Origin: Ceratotherium simum simum
Lineage: Eukaryota > Chordata > Mammalia > Perissodactyla > Rhinocerotidae
Length of the DNA: 64,000 bases
Direction: 5' to 3'
Assembly: GCF_000283155.1 (NCBI RefSeq)
Contig: NW_004454159.1
Location: forward strand, 16,174,188-16,238,187
A program made the position numbers and the translations under genes. The notes beneath the pieces were generated by a model. That model saw nothing but the letters and a program-made list of their open reading frames with translations. It did not search any database and was not told where the DNA came from. Shown one piece after another: positions 51,330 to 63,070 of this stretch. Position 1 is the stretch's first letter. Each line of letters begins with the position of its first letter.

Positions 51330-51470
51330 CACTTATTCATTTAAGAAATATTTATTGAGCACTCTTTTAGGTGCTAGACATACAGTGATAAAAAAAAAAA
51401 GACTGATGAATCCTCTGATGTTATGAAGCTTGCCTTCCAGGAGATTCATTTTGTATAAAATCTAGATGAC
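51330..51470 (-). repeat. L2 3' end, reverse orientation
   Basis: 'aaatatttattgagcactct' and 'gaagcttgccttccaggaga' are the reversed L2 3' terminus. Confidence 0.8.
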
Positions 51471-51669
51471 AGATTGGTGGATATGGTGACTCCATATGTA
51501 TCCACTTGAAGGTATACACGTGTGGCTTAACAAGCAGAACTATTCAATCTTCTACACTTACAATAAACTATTTCCCCTTATATTTTAAAGTTATACCTCC
51601 TGACACTTATTATGTGTTCAGGGATTTCCAGATCTTCAAGTAATAGTATATCAAACCCTGTGGGAAAAA

Positions 51670-52440
51670 CATGTCAACTGCATATTCTCAGACTTCATTT
51701 TACTCCCCTTGTCTTCAGCTTTTGGAACAAGCTAATCTTTTCCACTTTGTAAAATGTCTTCACCTAGCCTCCAGAGTCTTACTTTCTATTGGTTCTATTC
51801 CTACCAATAGACTTCTTCAGAGTTTTAATTGTTGCTTTCTCCTTATCTTCCTAACCTTTACATATTGTAGTGACCAAGTTCTCAGTCCTAGAACTTTTTC
51901 TCTTCTAACTCATTTTCTAATAGTATTATTTAATATCATGTCTTCAACATCACCTACTTGTTGATGATTTCCAGATATATATCTATCCGTGACCTACTTA
52001 CATCTCCACATGGATGTCTAATGGGCACTGTGAACTTAAAACATGACCAAAACTGCTTTCCAGGGCATTTTGGTTTCTGTTTCCTGTTGCTATATTTCTC
52101 CCAAGGTAAATGCATGGCTTGCTTTCTCACTTCATTCATATCTTTAAACAAATGTCACCTTCTCTAGGAAGGCTTCCCAGATCACCCTACATAAAATAGC
52201 AGCATTCCTACCCTCTCATCCCTGGTTGTATTCCCTATCCTTCTTACCTGAGTTTATATTTCTCCAAAACACTTACTATCAACTGACATATTATATATGT
52301 GTTTATTGTCTGTTTCCTCCAACTATAACATAAACTCCATGAAGGTGGGGTTTTTGTTTCCTGCTGCATTATTAGCACATAGAACAGTGCCTGGAAAGTA
52401 GCTGGAACTCAATAAATATTTGTCAAATCAATGACTAAAT
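51670..52440 (+). repeat. L2 fragment with 3' end
   Basis: It runs in L2 order through 'aaatgtcaccttctctagga', 'ggcttcccagatcaccctac', 'aactccatgaaggtggggtt' and 'acagtgcctggaaagtagct' to AATAAATATTTGTCAAATCA. Confidence 0.85.
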
Positions 52441-52463
52441 TTGTAAATAATCCCTTCAATGGT

Positions 52464-52511
<48 letters not shown>
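52464..52511 (+). repeat. (TCTA)12 microsatellite
   Basis: Twelve uninterrupted TCTA units, directly after an L2 3' end. Perfect tetranucleotide arrays of this length are usually polymorphic. Confidence 0.97.
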
Positions 52512-53284
52512 GTGCCTACACTTTGCATGCTGCACTAATTTGGGATTGGAATGATGATTTTTCAAGGGCAGGATCAGAATGCTATATTTTGGAATCATAG
52601 AAGTCCAACCTCTTAGCTCTAAGAGACTCTGAAAGATAATGTTGTCCCACTTCTTGTTCGATAGAGGGTGGCTTAGAAAGAAAAAGAGCTCTGCCTAAGG
52701 TTACAACTAACAAGAGGAAGAACCACCATCAGAGCCCAGGCTTCACGCCTCTCCAGCCAGTGCTCCCCAACCAAACCTCAACTCAGAGACGTTACTTCTC
52801 CTTGCCTGCCCACAGCAGCCCAGTCCTTTCTGACATTATTTTTTAAATTGTTCTTGATAAAGATTACACACAGAACTAGAGAAAAAACTAATTTTATAAA
52901 TAAAAAAGTCACACATACAAAATTTGAGAGGAAAAAAAAGGAGGGCGTTTCTGGATACCTAAAACCTCAAACTTCATTTTATTTACAAAATGCCTAATTT
53001 AAAACAGGGCAACATCCTAGGATATTGAGAAGCATAGATTTAAAAATCTCCAATAAACACTTATACTTTAAGAGACGGAAAAAAATCTGTGCAGGTGGGT
53101 TAGTGAGAAATAACCATATAAATAGAGAAAATAGCAGAGAAAAATAAAACAAATCGATGAAGATATTTCTTAGTCCTGATGGTGTAAGCACTGTAGCAGA
53201 TAAAATGAATTCAGTTTAAATACAGGATCTGACGTAAGGTTTTTCCCATACGGCAGCCAATATGTAAAGAAGTTTGAGTTCCTT

Positions 53285-53480
53285 AAGAGGCAGTAGAGCA
53301 TAGTCGGTACAATGTACTCTGTTCTTTGGATTTGCATCTAACAGCCCCTCTTCATAGGTGTAAGAACTTAATTGTTCTATCTAACTTCTACAGGCCTCAA
53401 ATGGTTGATCTGTAAAATAGGACTGAATAATAACTTTGGCATATAATTGTTATAAGAATCAAATTAGATCATAAACATAA
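53285..53480 (+). repeat. MIR SINE
   Basis: It starts with GCAGTAGAGCATAGTCGGTA. It continues through 'acttctacaggcctcaaatg' to 'aaaataggactgaataataa', the MIR layout. Confidence 0.8.
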
Positions 53481-54229
53481 ATGATTTACACACTTTACGA
53501 TACATATTTTAGAGTTCCAAATATTGTAGAATGGCACTAATAAAATTTAACTAACTGCAATATGATATACATTAAAAATAATTTCTAAAAGCTTTTAAAA
53601 GTCATGTTTGTGAAAAACAATCTAAAATTTACCAAAATCATGTTTGTGGTTGATCATTTGCTAAGTTTTTCTAATACTCGGGATACTTTATAGAACATGA
53701 AAATTTTCCATTATCAGCTCTATCAATTCTCTATAATGCATGAACTGAAACTATCTCCTACACAATAACACAATGGTAACTATAGACAGCCTACTCTATT
53801 TTCCAAAACAATGCTAATTTCAGCACGTAAAAGTGTCTACCCACAAAATCAATCCTGTGTACCTCAAAACATTCATTTTACCATAAAGATTTAAGAAAGA
53901 AGTTTGTGACCCAATTTTTGATTGTCTAAAGGCCTGTAGGTGAGAGTAGAGTGAACAAGAAGATTGGTAGATGAAATCACAGAGGTATCAGGGACAGATC
54001 ATATAGAGCCAAGCTCAGTACTGTCATAATTATTATACCTGATGCTAAGTTCCAAGGATCCATGGCTCTGCCACATATAAACCCTTGTGAATCAGGTCAC
54101 AATCACACACGTACACCAGTTCCTTTTGAGCTCCACTACTGCCAGGTGAGTATTACAGTCTACATATCCTTTCACACTTCACATTTAATGCAGCTCCAAC
54201 TCCTTCACACCTTCACTAATTTTAATCGT

Positions 54230-54420
54230 TAAGTCAATTATTCACTGAGTGCCTACCATGTGCCAGTCCCTGGGCTAGATGCTGGAGAGATACTCTCTGT
54301 CCTCATGGAGCTTACACACTAGGGCGGGAAATTAAGAAGAAGGAAATGATAAGCAAACAAGTGAACAACTCCTTTGATAAGAACTACAAAGCAGAGAGAG
54401 CATAAAATATGTCATGATGC
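54230..54420 (-). repeat. L2 3' end, reverse orientation
   Basis: 'actgagtgcctaccatgtgc', 'ccctgggctagatgctggag' and 'tcctcatggagcttacacac' are a clear reversed L2 3' terminus. Confidence 0.88.
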
Positions 54421-55287
54421 CATATACTCTTTTCCTTATAATGGATTTTAATTATGCTACCAGTAATCCAAAACACCATTATCTTCAACAAAACCAAACT
54501 CCTTTGAGGCAATCACAGAAACCTAGGTAGAGTGAAATACAGCTACCAATTCACCCTAAGCATGACTATCAGTTAATCCCTGAAATACAAAGTATGTGTG
54601 ATGGTGTATATTGGAAGAGATGGGCAGATAGGGGATGGGTAGCAGGAAGAGAGAAGACAAGAAAGAAGGAAGGGTAAATAGAGCTAAAATTCTTACATCA
54701 ATAAGAAGGCCTTCAGACTTCAGACTTGTACAACTGGTCTCTCTGAGTAATTAGTGACCATTTGAATACTAATACGTAGACACTACTTAGTTTACCATCA
54801 TAAGTTTACCCTTTCCCTCTATTTAGAAATATATTCTCTAATGTTTGCTCCTGTAGAACATAGTTTTAACATTTTATTGTCAGGGTTAAAAGATATAACT
54901 CCTCCTCCACAATTGCATGTTCATATATCGTTTTTATTACATTTTCACCCAGTGACCTACCATGTAAGAAAGGAAGAGATTTAAAACAGAAGCATTGAAC
55001 TGGCATAATGCAAATACTTCCCTGACTTCAGTGCCATTTTTGAAGTAGGAATTCTTAGGTCATTCCTTCCTGACTTTGATTATATGCCCATACCTATTTC
55101 TATCACTTCCAAAGTGCCAGAGGAAAAATCGCAGAAAACTTTTCTTAGAAAATCTTTCTTTCCAAGATTGGGGTGCTCTTGAGCCACAAACTTTAAAATA
55201 AAGTCATCTTCCCCTCCTCCAATCAATACTTCTAAAGAATGAATGTGAACATACACTTAAAAACTCCCACCTGGACACAATCCTTAC

Positions 55288-55438
55288 CTGCATCTCTTGA
55301 CAAAAGGAAGCCAATGGCCCAAAGAGAATCTGACATTGCTCATCAGCAGTGTATGTCATCCCTGGCAACTTGGAGGGAACCAGCACGGAATTGACACTTT
55401 GGGGATTTGTCTGTAGCAAGCAGTTACTGGCCTTTGAC
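55288..55438 (-). CDS. ADAMTS19: ADAMTS19 coding exon, metalloprotease end and start of disintegrin-like domain
   Basis: This 151-base exon has acceptor GCCAG|G and donor CAG|GTAAGG. It completes the arginine codon left open by the exon before it, then encodes 50 codons starting SKASNCLLQTNPQSVNS and ending GPLASFCQEMQ in phase 0. The SNC cysteine is probably the last one of the catalytic domain. EQC and SFC begin the eight-cysteine disintegrin-like domain, which in ADAMTS proteins helps orient substrate and packs against the catalytic domain rather than binding integrins. Only 1.5 kb of intron separates it from the catalytic exon. The open frame running past the donor into the intron is read-through and is not coding. 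Confidence 0.96.
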
Positions 55439-55664
55439 CTGGCAATATGCAGATATGTGTAAAATTTTGAATTTAATGTAAAAAGTTCTTATGATTAGTT
55501 AGCACAGCAACAGGAAATATTTTTATAATATTAAAAATATGTTCTTACTTTTATTTATAAACTCTTCTACTGAATGCTCATAGGAATTATTCCATGTACA
55601 AGAATCATTTATTTACAATTATTTAAGATAATTCTAATAATAATGTTCAAGTTAAGAGAACTTT

Positions 55665-55800
55665 TTGGTTTATAAAGGCCTTTCATATGGATTAACTCAG
55701 CTAATCTACATAACACTGTGAGGTGTTTACTATTTTACACATTTAGAAGATGAAGAAGCTCAGACTCAGAGAGCAAGTTGCCCAAAAGCAGTATGTGTAA
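55665..55800 (+). repeat. MIR-like fragment
   Basis: 'taacactgtgaggtgtttac', 'atgaagaagctcagactcag' and 'gcaagttgcccaaaagcagt' are MIRb-like. Confidence 0.75.
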
Positions 55801-56679
55801 GAAATCAACTATATTCAGGGATTTAAAGAGTCTATGGAAAGCATTATTAAGCGAATATCAACAGTACAAATATTGTTGTACCTTACATTGTAATACAACT
55901 TCCATTTATGAAGTGACATTTAACTTTATCAGAGTTCTGATTAATGTGAAGGCAACTATACAAAATCATGCATGTTCCTTAAAACTCATTAGGGCCTACT
56001 GAAGGGCTGCTGTTGTAGTGAGGTGGTGTGTTCAAAATACTACATGCTCTGATTGCTGTTCTACACTATCATGACAAAGAGCATGCAGACTGTATTGCAC
56101 ATATTTCAGAGCAGAGTTATGACAATGTAATAACATTATATTTCAGTAGATTTTAATATCTATTTAACAGAAAAAATAGGCTTGCCAATTTAAATGGTAT
56201 GGAGAAATGAATAAAATTTATCTGTGTAGTGAATTTAGCTAGCTAGGTGTTCCCACATTTCTTACTTAGAATTTTGGATACCTTAATCATCTCTCTTACT
56301 AACTACTTTGCATATCACTTACTGTTTCACCTGCTCCTTTTATTACCAAAGGAATAAGTAAAGAACAAGGGCTTTAAAACGAAAATTAGAACAATAATAA
56401 TAACACATTTTCCCACCAGACAGAAGCAAAGTGTTACTACTATTGAAGGTGGAAAAGAAGAGAATCAAGGACTATTATAATGTTGAAAACTATATATTAA
56501 TGAAAAACGATTCAGAGTTTAGAAGTATCACAATGGAAATGTGGAAATTTTGTTCAAGAGGTTCTTTGTGATAACAACAGATGTGCTAAGTGATGAGCAA
56601 TGAGAATATTTCCACTGGGAAATTTCGAAGAGACAAATAAATACAGCAACAGATTTTTTTTATCATTATAAAAATTTTC

Positions 56680-56840
56680 AACCTTAAAAATCATCTTGCC
56701 CATCCTTCTACTTGAAAAATGTGGAAACTAAGAAGCAGATGGGTTAAAAAATGTGGATGAGTCAATGGAAGAGCCAGGATTGGAACCAGGTGCCTTGATT
56801 CCTAATCTAGTGTCCTTTCCGCTCTGCCGTGCAACCTTCC
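56680..56840 (+). repeat. MIR-like fragment
   Basis: 'atgtggaaactaagaagcag', 'gagccaggattggaaccagg' and 'tagtgtcctttccgctctgc' follow MIR family order. Confidence 0.75.
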
Positions 56841-56907
56841 CTGGTTGGTAGAGGAAACAGGCACACATAAACATTCACAATGCAATAACAGTAAGTGACC
56901 TCAGTAC

Positions 56908-57048
56908 CTTAGAAATCTTTCCAAATCTTCCTTGCTACATCGGGACCATGAAACATCACCAAGATTTTGTCCTTTAATCCATTCACCAGACATGATATGA
57001 AGACCATCAGCACATGATGGGTGGTCATTGTCATGATTAATGCCCATG
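56908..57048 (-). CDS. ADAMTS19: ADAMTS19 coding exon, end of metalloprotease domain (first in window)
   Basis: The product is a secreted zinc metalloprotease of the ADAMTS family. This 141-base exon encodes 46 full codons, read [12 protein letters not shown]...[14 protein letters not shown]...[11 protein letters not shown], plus split codons at both ends. It supplies the third histidine and aspartate of the HExxHxxGxxHD zinc site (in GINHD) and the HIMSG segment that forms the Met-turn. The first two zinc histidines must lie on the preceding exon, which is not in the window. The acceptor is ATCAG|C with a poor pyrimidine tract and the donor is AAG|GTACTG, so both sites look weak. The exon enters and leaves in phase 2, so skipping it would keep the frame. 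I name ADAMTS19 rather than its closest relative ADAMTS17 from the [14 protein letters not shown] and later KHILQWQAV wording, recalled from the family and not searched. Confidence 0.95.
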
Positions 57049-57559
57049 CTGATTCAGAATATAATTAAAATAAAATAATAACATCAAGTAAATATTACTT
57101 TTTAACTTTTCATAACTGCAATTAAATAACAGTTAAATGCTTAAAATAATGGGAGAGAAATTAGTTTTAAAGGTCAAAATAAAATTAGATTTCAGACTGA
57201 TTTACTTTTTAAATTTTGTTACCCAGATTAAAGGTAAGTATTTTTATTTAGGGCCTATTTTTTAATATATTATTTAGAACATAAATATTTTATTTAGAAC
57301 ATTTCCCCAATCAACCTAGAAAATGAAAAGTTTGGTCACCTATATCAACATAATCTATACATACATTTTTCACATAGTAGTATGTATGACACTAGAAATA
57401 GTAAGTTGCTATTCAACCACACTAGATTCTCGCTCTGGCCTGGAGATCTTCTATTCATACTCTTCATCAAATCTGAAACCACATCATTATTTTCCCAATC
57501 TGCTTCACTGGCCATCTTCTTCCACTCATTATATAACATACACTGTCCCTGGGAAAGCT

Positions 57560-58280
57560 TCACCTACTTGGCCATCTTCATCTTTTCTAGTGAATCTTGA
57601 ATCTGTTGCTTTAAGTTGGAACTCTATTCTAAAAATCTGACATCTCCAAATGGATACACTAGAGAAACCATTAAATGTAATACACCTAAAAATTGCTCTC
57701 ATTATTTTCTCTTTCAAACCTCAATTTACTCCTGTATTCTTTCTCTCTCTTGCTCTCTTTTCTGTGTCTTCGCTAGCCACCAAGTCTGCCAAATCAAGAA
57801 TCTTCAGGTCATCGTTTATTCTTTCTTCTCCCAAATTATCACCCAGGCTATTTTATTTACTAAGTGTTAGGGCAAGCCCTGCCAATTCTACTTTCTAAAT
57901 ATTTCTCTCAACTGTCACCTGCTTTCAATTCCTTTGTTACTATTAACAAAGACAATATTAACAAAAGACTATATTTAGTCGACAATTATTATGGCATTAC
58001 GGGTTCTGTGCCTCTGATCTTTACCAACATTCTCCCTTCTTCCCCTCCTACTCCGCCCCAGTGAAATCTATTTAAAACACAACTGGACTGACTCTGCTTT
58101 CCCGTTACCTACACGGCAATTTCCAGCTCTTTAACCTGGTACATAGCCTCTTCATCTTCTTGCAAGTCATTTATTGCATTTCCTTTTCAGCAATACCAAA
58201 TGACTTGTAGTTTCCCCAACACTAAGTTGTTTCTTATTCTCTTGCAATCAATAGTTATTTAGCATTTTCTATGTGTCATA
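57560..58280 (+). repeat. L2-like fragments
   Basis: 'ttatcacccaggctatttta', 'tttccagctctttaacctgg' and the CT-rich context resemble L2 in plus orientation. Borders and continuity are uncertain. Confidence 0.45.
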
Positions 58281-58299
58281 CACCATACAAAGGAGTTTA

Positions 58300-58470
58300 T
58301 AAGCTTGAGTTAAACAATTCTATGAGGTAGGAATTACTATAACATCCATTTTGCTGATGAGAAGTAACTTTCCCAAGGTTATACAGTGAGAAAGTGGAAA
58401 GTGGTGAGGTTTGAACTGAGGTGGCTGGCTCTAGAATCGTGTGACTAACCATTACATATTTGACGTCTAT
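58300..58470 (+). repeat. MIR-like fragment
   Basis: 'acaattctatgaggtaggaa', 'ccaaggttatacagtgagaa' and 'gtgaggtttgaactgaggtg' are MIRb-type text. Confidence 0.75.
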
Positions 58471-58489
58471 GAATTCCATTCCCTCCTCT

Positions 58490-58765
58490 GCCTTGTCCAA
58501 AGTGCCTTTCCTTCAATGTCTTTACCTGGATAAATTCTACTTAACCTTTAAGATTAATGTAGATTACTTTTAGGAAGTTTTCTTTTATTAACTCCTACCT
58601 CACCTATGTGTACCATCTCTTTTTCCCACCATAGGATTCTGTGAACAACACTGTTATAATGTTTTCTACATTATATTATATATTTTTACTTTTGGTTATC
58701 TCTGCACTTTCTTGAGGATAGGGATTTACTCATCTCTCTATGATCCAGGCATATTGGAATCATAG
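58490..58765 (+). repeat. L2 fragment
   Basis: 'gtgcctttccttcaatgtct', 'aggaagttttcttttattaa' and 'cttgaggatagggatttact' follow L2 order toward its 3' end. Confidence 0.7.
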
Positions 58766-59195
58766 TTTGTAAATCATGCTTAAATGCTGAACCATGTCAT
58801 CAGGTAGAATCACTTCTATTTCAGTAAAAATTTCACATAATCACCTATGAATTCTCATAACGAGGACATTAAAATAATTGTGAGTGACAGTTAATACTGA
58901 AGAAGCAGAAAGAGGAAAGTTTGGTTTTGTACACTAAGTTTGAGATGATGGTAAGATAGTCAAGCGTTCCCTTTTCTCATTGTGTAATGATCTGGATAAT
59001 AAATAAAATAGTCTTTCATAATAAAAAATTCTGAATAACAAGAATATCTACACTGTATTTTAAAAACCTAATAAAAGAATTGCTATAGAAGTTGCTAAGG
59101 GAAATCACAACTAGACTACTTACATTTTCTTACATCAAAATAAAAATTTTCAAGACTACTGAACTACATTTTCATTGAAATAAATTAAAAATTTA

Positions 59196-59439
59196 GGGGC
59201 CGGCCCGGTGGCGCAAGCGGTTGGGTGCGCGCGCTCCCCTGCCGCAGCCCGGGGTTCGCTGGTTCGGACCCCGGGTGCGCACCGACGCACTGCTTTGGCA
59301 AGCCATGCTGTGGTGGCGTCCCATATAAAGTGGAGGAGGATGGGCACGGATGTTAGCCCAGGGCCGTCTTCCTCGGCAAAAAAAGAGGAGGATTGGCGGA
59401 TGTTAGCACAGGGCTGATCTCCTCACAAAAAAAAAAAAA
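59196..59439 (+). repeat. ERE-type SINE, GC-rich and comparatively intact
   Basis: It starts GGGGCCGGCCCGGTGGCG and has Pol III promoter-like blocks: an A box around TGGCGCAAGCGG and a B box GGTTCGGACCC. It ends in an A tract. The 14-base duplication AAATTAAAAATTTA lies at 59182-59195 and 59440-59453. Confidence 0.95.
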
Positions 59440-59839
59440 AAATTAAAAATTTAAATCAAAATTGTTATATTTAACGTTTTCAAAAGAAGAAAATGATATA
59501 GATGGAATAAATTAATTTATGAATAAGAGTAATGAATTAAGAGTTCACCACATTTGCTAACGTTGAAGACTATGAAAATTATGATCTAAATAAAACTAAA
59601 AATACATTATTGAATATCATTGTTCACTTTTAGTGTTAGAAAAATTCAGCTGGATGGTGAATCATATTTATCTTTCCTGGTCTAATTAATGTCTTTAAAT
59701 AGGGTCTGTAATAAACACATATTAATAGAATGATTGACAGAGAGAATAGGAAGATAAATGTTTTTCAGACTTTGAAGATAAAGAGGAAAAGTAAGAGATG
59801 ACATGAAGTGGGTATGGGCCAGTTCAGTTACTGGGGGGT

Positions 59840-60055
59840 AGAGTGAAAGACGCTGGAGTTAGAAAGAGATTTGAATTTTGGATCTACCCCTTAGTCATGT
59901 GACCAGAGGCAAGTTACATAATAGTAAAGAAATAAATATGCTTCAGTTTCCTCATTTATTAAATATACTTTCCTGACTAGTTGTGAAGATTACATGAGGA
60001 TGATGTAAAATGCCTGGCACAGTGCCTAGAATATAGTAGGAATCCATAACCATTC
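59840..60055 (+). repeat. MIR SINE
   Basis: It has GAGTTAGAAAGAGATTTGAA, 'catgtgaccagaggcaagtt', 'tcagtttcctcatttattaa' and 'cctggcacagtgcctagaat', a full-length MIR order. Confidence 0.88.
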
Positions 60056-60889
60056 TTTTTACTGGGGCAGTAAATCAGAGAAATTTTATCTTATTTTAAT
60101 TTGCCAAAAGCACAGAGACAAACATCATTAATGGTAATCTGCTGTATTTGCTGACTATGGTGAAAGTTGTGGACTCAAGGAAAACCAAGTAAATAATAAT
60201 GACAAGAATTGACTTTCTTTGGAGGTTGAATTAAAATAAGAAATTGTAAATATGGTACAACCTCACAGATTGATAAAGATGCCTTAATGCATTTCTCACT
60301 ATACGGTTCTGAAGCAGCTCCTGCCAGCATCACTGTCTCATCTTTACCAGGGATTCTGGCTGCAGCACACTTTGCTGGGAGACCCTGATTTAACAACCGC
60401 CACTTGCCATGTGGAACATGCTCAACTCTTCCATCTGTGGTGGTGCAGTCTTTCAAATCATACACAAATGCTATTATTTTTGAAAGGCAACTGGTCTTTT
60501 TCAGAAATAATAAAACTTCTTAAATAATGTGTCCATTTGAGTAAAGGAGAGAGACTGCTTCCAAGATTTAGCAATTTGGACATTTTCCCAAAGTCACGTA
60601 ATATGATTTTCCAAATTGGGAAGATTACAACTTCTCATCCAGATGATCATTTTCCTTGTGGGATCCTGATTCTCATGTAAGAAATTAGCTACAGCCATGG
60701 AGAATCTGGTGATTCAGGCATTGTTTACCATTAGTTAAATTTTTCTAAAGCTATTTAACTCATAACAGAAATGATTATCATTAAAATGGGACAGGGCTTT
60801 TTTTTTTTACCACACATTTGGAACTATCAGGAGACACTGCTTAGTCCTGATTGCACAGATTTGAAATAAAACAATTAATTGTGAACCTT

Positions 60890-61090
60890 TATCGGCTCCA
60901 GTCACTACATTAATCATTTACAGTGATGATATCATTTAATCCTCGCAATATCCCCATAATGTTTCTATTATCATGATTTGTATTTTACAGATGAGAAAGG
61001 CACTGAGGTTAATGATGGAGCTGTGACTCAGCCCCAGGCTGTCTGATGGTGGAGCAGACAGACCTCTAAACCACCACACTATTGGGCTTC
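60890..61090 (+). repeat. MIR-like fragment
   Basis: 'ttaatcctcgcaatatcccc', 'ttacagatgagaaaggcact' and 'gtctgatggtggagcagaca' resemble MIRb. Confidence 0.7.
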
Positions 61091-62034
61091 TCTTTCTGAT
61101 CAAAATTCTCCCTTTATGCATATGACTTACTGTTTTCTCAATAATTTTAAATATCTTCTCTCTTTTAGCAGAAATGCACCTCTACATATATAGTCCCATA
61201 AACAAGCCACATGCATTGTATGGAAAACATTCTCGAAGTAAGACATTAGCAACACCTCTCCTCACACTGTGTAACCGAGCTACATTTTAATAATCTCAGT
61301 TTAAATTCATTTTGACAAAGAGCTTTGGGCAAATAAACTCTCCACTAACATTGTACATGGTTGTCAAGCCAACTGAAAAAATATTTTTATCTTATAAAAC
61401 TTCTCAACTTGTTTAAAAGTCCCTGCCAGGAAGTTTTGTGATATCCTGCGGAAAGCTGGAGAAGCATTTGGATTTTGAAGATGGTCCCTTTTGATGTTTA
61501 AAGAGTTAGAGAGGAGAACATTTATGAACTCACTCACATTTTTTTGATAATTTGGAAAGGAACAGATTTGTAAACAGTAATACTTTAGAAGAGTAGACTT
61601 TTTTGTGCTGAATAAATTAAACATTTTATCATGATATATTATTTCCTACTAAAAGTCATACATTATATGGAAAAATTAATTTAAAAAAAGAAAAAATTTA
61701 TCACAATGTCTAACTGGAAGTGGATTATACTTCCACAAAATGACACTTAATTTCATACAATTCAGTGGCTATATCTGATCTGATGTAACTTCACTGCTGT
61801 GTGCTCATGGAAAAAAAGCCCGACATTAAGAAATACATGATATTTTCATTACTTTTTGCATTTTAAATCATTTCAATTTGCACAAAACAATCAAATGTGC
61901 ACTTCTATTGGCAAGTCGAAAGGCAGTGTAAAGCAAGCCAGCAACAAGGTAAAAAACTAAAGGTTAAAAAAAAAGTAGAGGTACAAAAAGAGAAATTCCT
62001 TTTGACTTTGCTGTGCCTTACATAACAGGTTTAT

Positions 62035-62150
62035 TTAGCAATTCAACAAACACTTGTTGAGAACCCACTATGTGCTGGGTACTACACTGAGCTGGGGTCA
62101 TAAAAATGAAGAGGATCCAGTTCCTACCCTCAGGGAGTGTATTATCTATT
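62035..62150 (-). repeat. L2 3' end, reverse orientation
   Basis: 'aacacttgttgagaacccac', 'tatgtgctgggtactacact' and 'ttcctaccctcagggagtgt' are reversed L2 3' text. Confidence 0.8.
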
Positions 62151-63070
62151 GGGGTTGGACCACTGTCTCTTTCCCTCGCCTAGCTAACAGCTGCCTGCGT
62201 TCTGTTAGTTCTATATTCTTTAAAGCTCTTCCACTCATCCCTCCCTTTCCACCTCTACTGCTATCAACCAAGACAAGTGCTCATTCTCTTCACTCCTGGA
62301 TTATTGTGATGTCTGCCCAACTGATCTCCTGCCCCTTAACTCTTTGCTTTATTAAGGCATGCTTTAATTAGTTTCTTACAAATAATCTAATGCAAAAAAC
62401 CTAGTTTCCTAGGCCAAATCTTTTAATTTTCCTTGGCAAGCAGTGATATTGAAACTGTGAATAATGAACTATGTGCATCAGAATCATAGGGCATGATGAT
62501 GTTGCGTTAGGTAAAATGCAGATTCCTGAGTCCTACCCCAACCAACTGAAAGAGAATATTTAGAGATAATGTCTAAGAAACTTCATTTTAACACATTATC
62601 TAAACGATTCTTACTCATTCAAACTTTTGAGAACCAATGATCTACAGGATAAAATCCAAACTTTTTATCCTGTTTTTCAAATGATCTGTAATCTGACTTC
62701 AATCTAATTTATTAGAACAGTTAATTCCAGCCTACCCTCTGATACAGTTCCTTCCTATCAGAATGCTTTCCCCAGCTTATCTATATTTATAAATGCAACT
62801 CAAATTTTTAATATCATCTTCTTCTATAAAGGACTCTTCAATAAATTCTAGTATATATTTCTCATGATCCTTGACCTCTATGCCCTTCAAATATATGGCA
62901 CATACACATATTAGAATTACCTGCTGTTTCTGGTGAATTTTAAATAATATATATAAACTATCACTATCTAGAATTTAAGTGCTTAGAGAACAAGAATTGT
63001 CATATTTTCTTTTCAATTCCCTGAAATATTTAGTTCAATACCTTATTAAATAAATGTCTACCGATTTATC
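62150..63070 (+). repeat. L2 split by MER5A
   Basis: L2 text before the interruption ('ctcctggattattgtgatgt') continues after it ('ggataaaatccaaacttttt', 'gatctgtaatctgacttcaa', 'gagaacaagaattgtcatat', 'ttaaataaatgtctaccgat'). The two parts are contiguous in L2 order. Confidence 0.82.
62445..62640 (+). mobile_element. MER5A (hAT-Charlie non-autonomous element)
   Basis: 'tgtgcatcagaatcataggg', 'aaaatgcagattcctgagtc' and the end ACTTTTGAGAACCAATGA match MER5A order. It lies inside an L2. Confidence 0.85.

Larger units (their letters stand above)
42939..55287 (-). other. ADAMTS19 intron of 12.3 kb
   Basis: It holds a doubtful L2 patch near 43780-44030, old L1 at 45700-46890 and 48230-49930, a hAT-like element at 47949-48155, a young L1 tail with the second assembly gap at 49310-49624, L2 at 51330-52440, a tetranucleotide repeat at 52464, MIR at 53285-53480 and L2 at 54230-54420. 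Segments 42940-43770, 44040-45690, 46900-47940, 49940-51320 and 54430-55280 are unassigned. Confidence 0.82.
55439..56907 (-). other. ADAMTS19 intron of 1.5 kb
   Basis: It contains MIR-like fragments at 55665-55800 and 56680-56840, identified from their 'gatgaggaaactgaggct'-type core. The remainder is unassigned AT-rich sequence. Confidence 0.85.

Noticed and set aside
52464..52511. CRISPR-like repeat array
   Set aside because: It is a plain tetranucleotide microsatellite in a mammalian intron, with no spacers.
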